Shown here in pieces: positions 60,028 to 64,000 of a stretch of DNA of 64,000 bases; within the stretch, counting starts at the first letter, position 1, and each line of letters starts with the position of its first letter. The position numbers were made by a program, and so were the translations under genes. Below the pieces are notes generated by a model. The model had not been told where the DNA came from, searched no databases, and was given only the letters and a program-made list of their open reading frames with translations. Source of the DNA: Corythucha ciliata (taxonomy: Eukaryota > Arthropoda > Insecta > Hemiptera > Tingidae); the NCBI GenBank assembly GCA_038030265.1, contig CM075939.1:28439253-28503252 (forward strand), written 5' to 3'.

Positions 60028-60771
60028 AGGTTTGTTCCAGCGAGGAGGTCAGAACTATGATACGAAAAATGCGTTCCAGCAAGCTTACTTCAAAACATAT
60101 TACAAACTATTCTCTGTTCCAACAGCCACAGAGCTTTTTTGGAACGTGTTCTGAACATGAATAGTTTACTCTACACAAAATGAGGAGTAAACAATAAAAC
60201 GCCTGCGCCTTACTAAAAAATTGGATTGATAGGTTCGGTTCCTAAGCTATAAACTGAAGTTATTCGACTTTGTTTTTTAATTTTGAGTGAAAATGTTGGA
60301 TCCCGCGCACGTTTTTTGTGAATTTCTAGTCTTTGACAAAGGGCTAAAAGTAACTAGAAGCGAGGCAGGAAAACAAAAGTATTCAACCCTTATTTGGTAT
60401 AACTATAAAAGGTTGGTTCGAGCGAAGTGCATGTAACAAGTTCAGAACTTGTTCGGAACATTAATATTGTAAACAAATTGCCATTAAATTTCACCTACGT
60501 CTTGTTGGAACGGAACGAGATCTTCTGTGATTGTGTCATTATGGTTATACCAATGAAGGGTTGAACCTAATATGTTATTTGAAATAAGCTTGATGGAACG
60601 CTTTTTTCGTATCACGCAAGCGCGAGCAGTTCTGAACTCCTCGCTGTAACAAACCTAACGACACATTTACAGAAGATCTCGTTGCTCTTCGGTGCGTTCG
60701 AACAAGACGAAGGTGAAATTTATAGCAATTTGTTCTGAACTTGTTACAAGCACTTCGCTGGAACAAACCTA
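60028..60771. mobile_element. Interleaved foldback elements (AGGTTTGTTCCAGCGA ends)
   Basis: Segment A (60028-60110) is complementary to A' (60575-60657), and segment B (60408-60540) to B' (60660-60771); the order A-B-A'-B' means two inverted pairs overlap. Outer ends read AGGTTTGTTCCAGCGAGG and CGCTGGAACAAACCT. No coding capacity; a 63-codon frame falls in the arms. Confidence 0.65.
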
Positions 60772-61175
60772 TTAATAGTTAAAAGTTGAAAAAGTTAACC
60801 TTCAAGTCTTCCTGTCTTCATTGGCTTGGTGGTTCACCTCTATGAGTGTGCGCACCTCGGAAAAAGTAAAATATACTAGAAATAATTGATAATTAATCCT
60901 ACACGGATATTTCTCAGAACGTGATATTTAAAAACTTACCACGTGTTATGTAAACACGCCGAGATTAATAAATATTTAAAGCTTGAATTATGCATAGATT
61001 CAGTCTTTGGATAATAACGCTTCTCGAGGTTTATGTTGTGTTGATCGTTCTCACGATTTTTTCCCGTGTTGATTTATTTATTTTTATCATTATTATTTAT
61101 TACAACAAGAACACAGGGATCCCCTAAACAATCCGAAAACGAAGCTCTTGCGTTTTACAAACTATATGGTACGTA

Positions 61176-61724
61176 CAGGGTGTAACGGAAAAGTCTGGCA
61201 TAAATGAAATGGGTGATTCTTGGTCACATTTGGAACCAAAATGACTTCATGCACCATGGTACGATTACTTATGGTTTTGGAAATAATCAGGGTTTTCCTA
61301 CTTTTGAATGCATCCACGGTTTTCCTTAGTAAATCGTCTGCATCTGATGAAAAAATGGTTTCATTGAAATTTAAAAGAAGCCATTGGAAAGAGCACTAAA
61401 TTCTCTGTAGGATTGGACCTTTTCATCTGTAAATCGAACAATATTTAAGTGCTTAAATTTCTGCTGAACAGCCAATTTCTTAGATTTCCAGAAAACTCCT
61501 AGTCTTTCAGCCAGCTGTCAATTCCTTTATGGCCGTCGTAGGAAGTGTAAAAATTATTGAAAACGTCTACTAGTCAGCTTTCGAATAGCCTGTTTAGTTC
61601 TGGATTATTCTTTTGTTCTTCCGTGATAGAAGTTAACACGCGGGGAAAAAACCCCCAAAAGTATCCGTTTTTAAGCACGCCTTCAGGCAATGCAATTGCT
61701 TCCACGAGCAAACCCTTGAATTTA
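61176..61724. other. Isolated CAGGGTG end and unassigned sequence
   Basis: CAGGGTGTAACGGAAAAGTC starts at 61176 after TA, but no matching right end was found nearby. The rest, to 61724, holds no recognisable gene. Confidence 0.4.
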
Positions 61725-61945
61725 GTGGAATGAGCTTCCCCTTTGCCCCTTCTCCTAAAAATAACGAACCGGGAATAATTTTAGAACAAAATTAATGATC
61801 ACTGTGTAGCGCCTATACGTAACTATAGTGCCCATAGTAAAAGTTTTTTTGTTGAGTTCTTTAAATATTTTTGGTGGGAGTGAACAAATCGAACTATCGA
61901 AATGAAGCAACGCGTTCGAGAGTCCATCACTAAGTGGACAGACTA
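61725..61945 (-). mobile_element. CAGTCTGTCC element, partial reverse copy
   Basis: Reverse-orientation relative of 40358-40615, sharing GAGAGTCCATCACTAAGTGG, GGTGGGAGTGAACAAATCGA and the GAGCTTCCCCTT end. It ends GACTA and is followed at once by TA and the mariner-like element. Confidence 0.7.
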
Positions 61946-61947
61946 TA

Positions 61948-63618
61948 CAGGGTGTTTCAGGACGAATGCCGTATATTTTAATATGTTGTAGTACTAAGTA
62001 ATTGCGACCAAAATCACCCTATTGACATAGGGTCGCAAATGATTTCTTTTGAAGTTACAGGCACATTTGTGTATTTTTAGCCATTCGCTGTTTTTCCTCT
62101 AAAAAGACCTTACACCGACCAAACCTTTTTTTGTACCCTTAAACTGCCGACGTTTTTGAAAAGGACATACAATTTTACTTCAGAGTATGTCGATCAACAT
62201 CATTTGAGTTGCCTCCAAAAATTTCAGTAATTCGTTAAAAATGAAGAAAGCGGCGTTTTCCAAATTTCCTGTGTACGTCAGCGCCGGTTTCTGACCAAGT
62301 GATCATAGTGAAAATTTTTCGCCAATTTCAGTAAAACATGTCCGTGTTGAGATCTTTCAAATGATTTTTGAAAAATTGAAATCGCTCCATTTTTCCATGA
62401 GATATTGTTCCTAACGTGTGAAAAAACACGGAGTAAGTCATCAATTAGGCATAGGTGAACCTTCCTTAAACGCGTTTGATAACAGAGTAAATTTGTTGGT
62501 TTTTGCTAATTAATCTGTTTAGTGAGGTCCAATAAGATCCCTCCCTGTCATACCACACCACACATTCATAAAAATCGGCGCTGAATTGCTTTCGATCGCG
62601 GCGTTGAGGTTTTCCTCCTCCCACTGGCGCCAGTTCGACTGTTGTTCATACCGTCTCGGGTAAACGTGGCATCGTCCGAAAAAAGAGTAAGAGGAACGGA
62701 ATACTGATTCTCGAACACTCAGTGATTAAAAATAATGCGACTAATTTCGTCTCCATCGTGTAGGTTTTGCACTTCCTGAAATTGGTGCAGATAGTGTGTG
62801 AGAAATATTCACTCTGGAAAAAACACATCACAAGAAAACGATAAACAAAAGAGCAGCTGTTGGAAATGATTAAAATACGTAGGTGTTCTTTAGAATACAT
62901 TTTAGGTTGATTTATTCAATGTACATACCAAGTTTTCCTCCCAATATCTTAAAAGTTGACAGTCAGGGGGGGGGGGGGTAATTTTTTTGGGAGTTTTGTC
63001 CTTTGTCACTCATAGTGCATTTCATTTTGAAAATTTAAGACAGGTTATTAAACTGAATAATCAGCAAAAACCAACTTTACTTTGTAATAACGCGTTTAAG
63101 GAAGTTTCACCTATGCCTTAATTGATGACTTACTCCGTGTTTTTTCGCACGTTAGGAACTATATCTCATATAAAAATGAACCGATTTCAATTCTTCAAAA
63201 AACAATTGAAAGCTCACGAGATGGAGATGTTTTACTGAAATTGACGAAAAATTTTCACTATGATCACTTGGTCAGAAACTGGCGTTGACGTACACAGGAA
63301 AATTCGAAAACGCCTTTTTCTTCATTTTTAACGAATTACTGAACTTTTTGGAGGCAACTAAAATGATGTTGATCGACATTTCCTGCAGTAAAATTGTGTG
63401 ATCTTTCCAAAAACGTCAGCAGTTTAAGGGTACAAAAAAAGGTTCAGTTGTTGTTACGACTTTTTAGAGGAAAAACAGCAAGTGGCTAAAAATACACAAA
63501 TTTGCCTGTAACTTCAAGAGAAATCATTTGCGACCCTATGTCAATAGGGTGATTTTGGTCGCAATTACTTAGTACTACAACATATTAAAATATACGGCAT
63601 TCGTCCTGAAACACCCTG
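61948..63618 (-). mobile_element. Tc1/mariner-superfamily element with long TIRs, copy 1
   Basis: CAGGGTGTTTCAGGACGAAT (61948) and its complement (ending 63618) are flanked by TA. The TIRs extend about 550 bp on each side, including CACCCTATTGACATAGGG, which is itself palindromic. The central 520 bp holds a decayed transposase on the minus strand. It is the fullest member of the family in the window; copy 2 is at 58346-59525. Confidence 0.88.
62522..62800 (-). pseudogene. Transposase remnant (Tc1/mariner DDE superfamily)
   Basis: The minus strand reads QNLHDGDEISRIIFNH, a stop, LTLFSDDATFTRDGMNNS, then after a frameshift WRQWEEENLNAAIESNS and NVWCGMTGRDLIGPH. The order FSDDATFTRDG ... NVWCG ... 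IGPH is the middle of the catalytic domain of insect Tc1/mariner-type transposases, with the aspartate of the TFTRDG block region present. The N-terminal DNA-binding part and the C-terminal acid are missing, replaced by TIR sequence. It is inactive. Confidence 0.8.
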
Positions 63619-63620
63619 TA

Positions 63621-64000
63621 TAAAAGTGATTTTATTAACGCGGAGCTTTACTTGTAATAAAACATTTTGAGTCGAATGATGAATTTCAGGTCGAACCGAT
63701 AGACGAAGGTATGATGGTATGATGGAGGCGACCCGGTATTCGAAACGCGGCTAGACATTCATACTGACATCTTTCATAAATACAGCAGCGCTCTTGCCGA
63801 GCTAAGATGAACTAACGATCTGGGGTAACATCTGACCGGTGACGCTACCTTTCTTTGTTTTGTTTATTGTGGTAGTGAGAATCAGAATGAAAATTATTGT
63901 AGTAAATCCAATTGAAAATTGAAGGATACCCCAGGAGGTCGTTTCACATAGTTACCACATGAGCTCTGGTCGCTGGTGTATTTATGAAAGTTACGAATAG
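63621..64000. other. No gene recognised
   Basis: AT-rich flank after the mariner-like element; no repeat or coding feature identified. Confidence 0.5.

Overview
The window is animal nuclear DNA, most likely from an insect. Four things support this: a seven-exon sugar transporter of the insect Tret1 type with canonical GT-AG introns, an apurinic-endonuclease-type non-LTR retrotransposon with RNase H, a tRNA-derived SINE, and many TA-, TTA- and 8-bp-flanked DNA transposons. Base composition is AT-rich, with an unusual number of long poly(G)/poly(C) tracts. I cannot name the species.

Only one host gene can be supported: a trehalose/sugar facilitator on the minus strand (22994-24979). It has a TATA box about 100 bp upstream of its ATG, a complete 531-residue reading frame and six very short introns. 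Almost everything else recognisable is mobile DNA or its debris.

Region by region. 1-8.5 kb: a palindrome, a hairpin MITE, the first copy of a Helentron-like family with three tandem internal units, a complete non-autonomous hAT (5785-6500) and a purine-rich island of unknown origin (7330-8470). 8.6-14.3 kb: a Harbinger-like element with nested insertions, a 33-bp minisatellite and inverted copies of a second repeat family. 14.3-21.5 kb: a second Helentron-like copy, an intact dimeric tRNA SINE with target duplications, and a further Helentron-like element carrying a nearly perfect 1-kb copy of the DNA beside that SINE. 21.8-25.1 kb: a TIR element, then the transporter gene. 27.8-31.9 kb: two Helentron-like copies in reverse orientation, one split by a 1.4-kb foldback transposon. 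36-42 kb: decayed Ty3/Gypsy RT, a decayed cysteine-rich TE-associated ORF, and several MITEs. 43-46 kb: a 3.1-kb TIR element filled with degenerate GACGTC-rich repeats. 51-58 kb: a broken non-LTR retrotransposon split by a 2.7-kb insertion, with a 400-bp palindrome at its tail and Penelope-like terminal pieces beside it. 58-63.6 kb: two copies of a Tc1/mariner-superfamily element with transposase remnants, plus interleaved foldbacks.

The genes do not form a pathway. The interest lies in how the transposons are nested and in the capture of neighbouring DNA by a Helentron-like element. Comparisons were made by eye; coordinates of repeat edges are accurate to a few bases where a target duplication is given and to tens of bases elsewhere.
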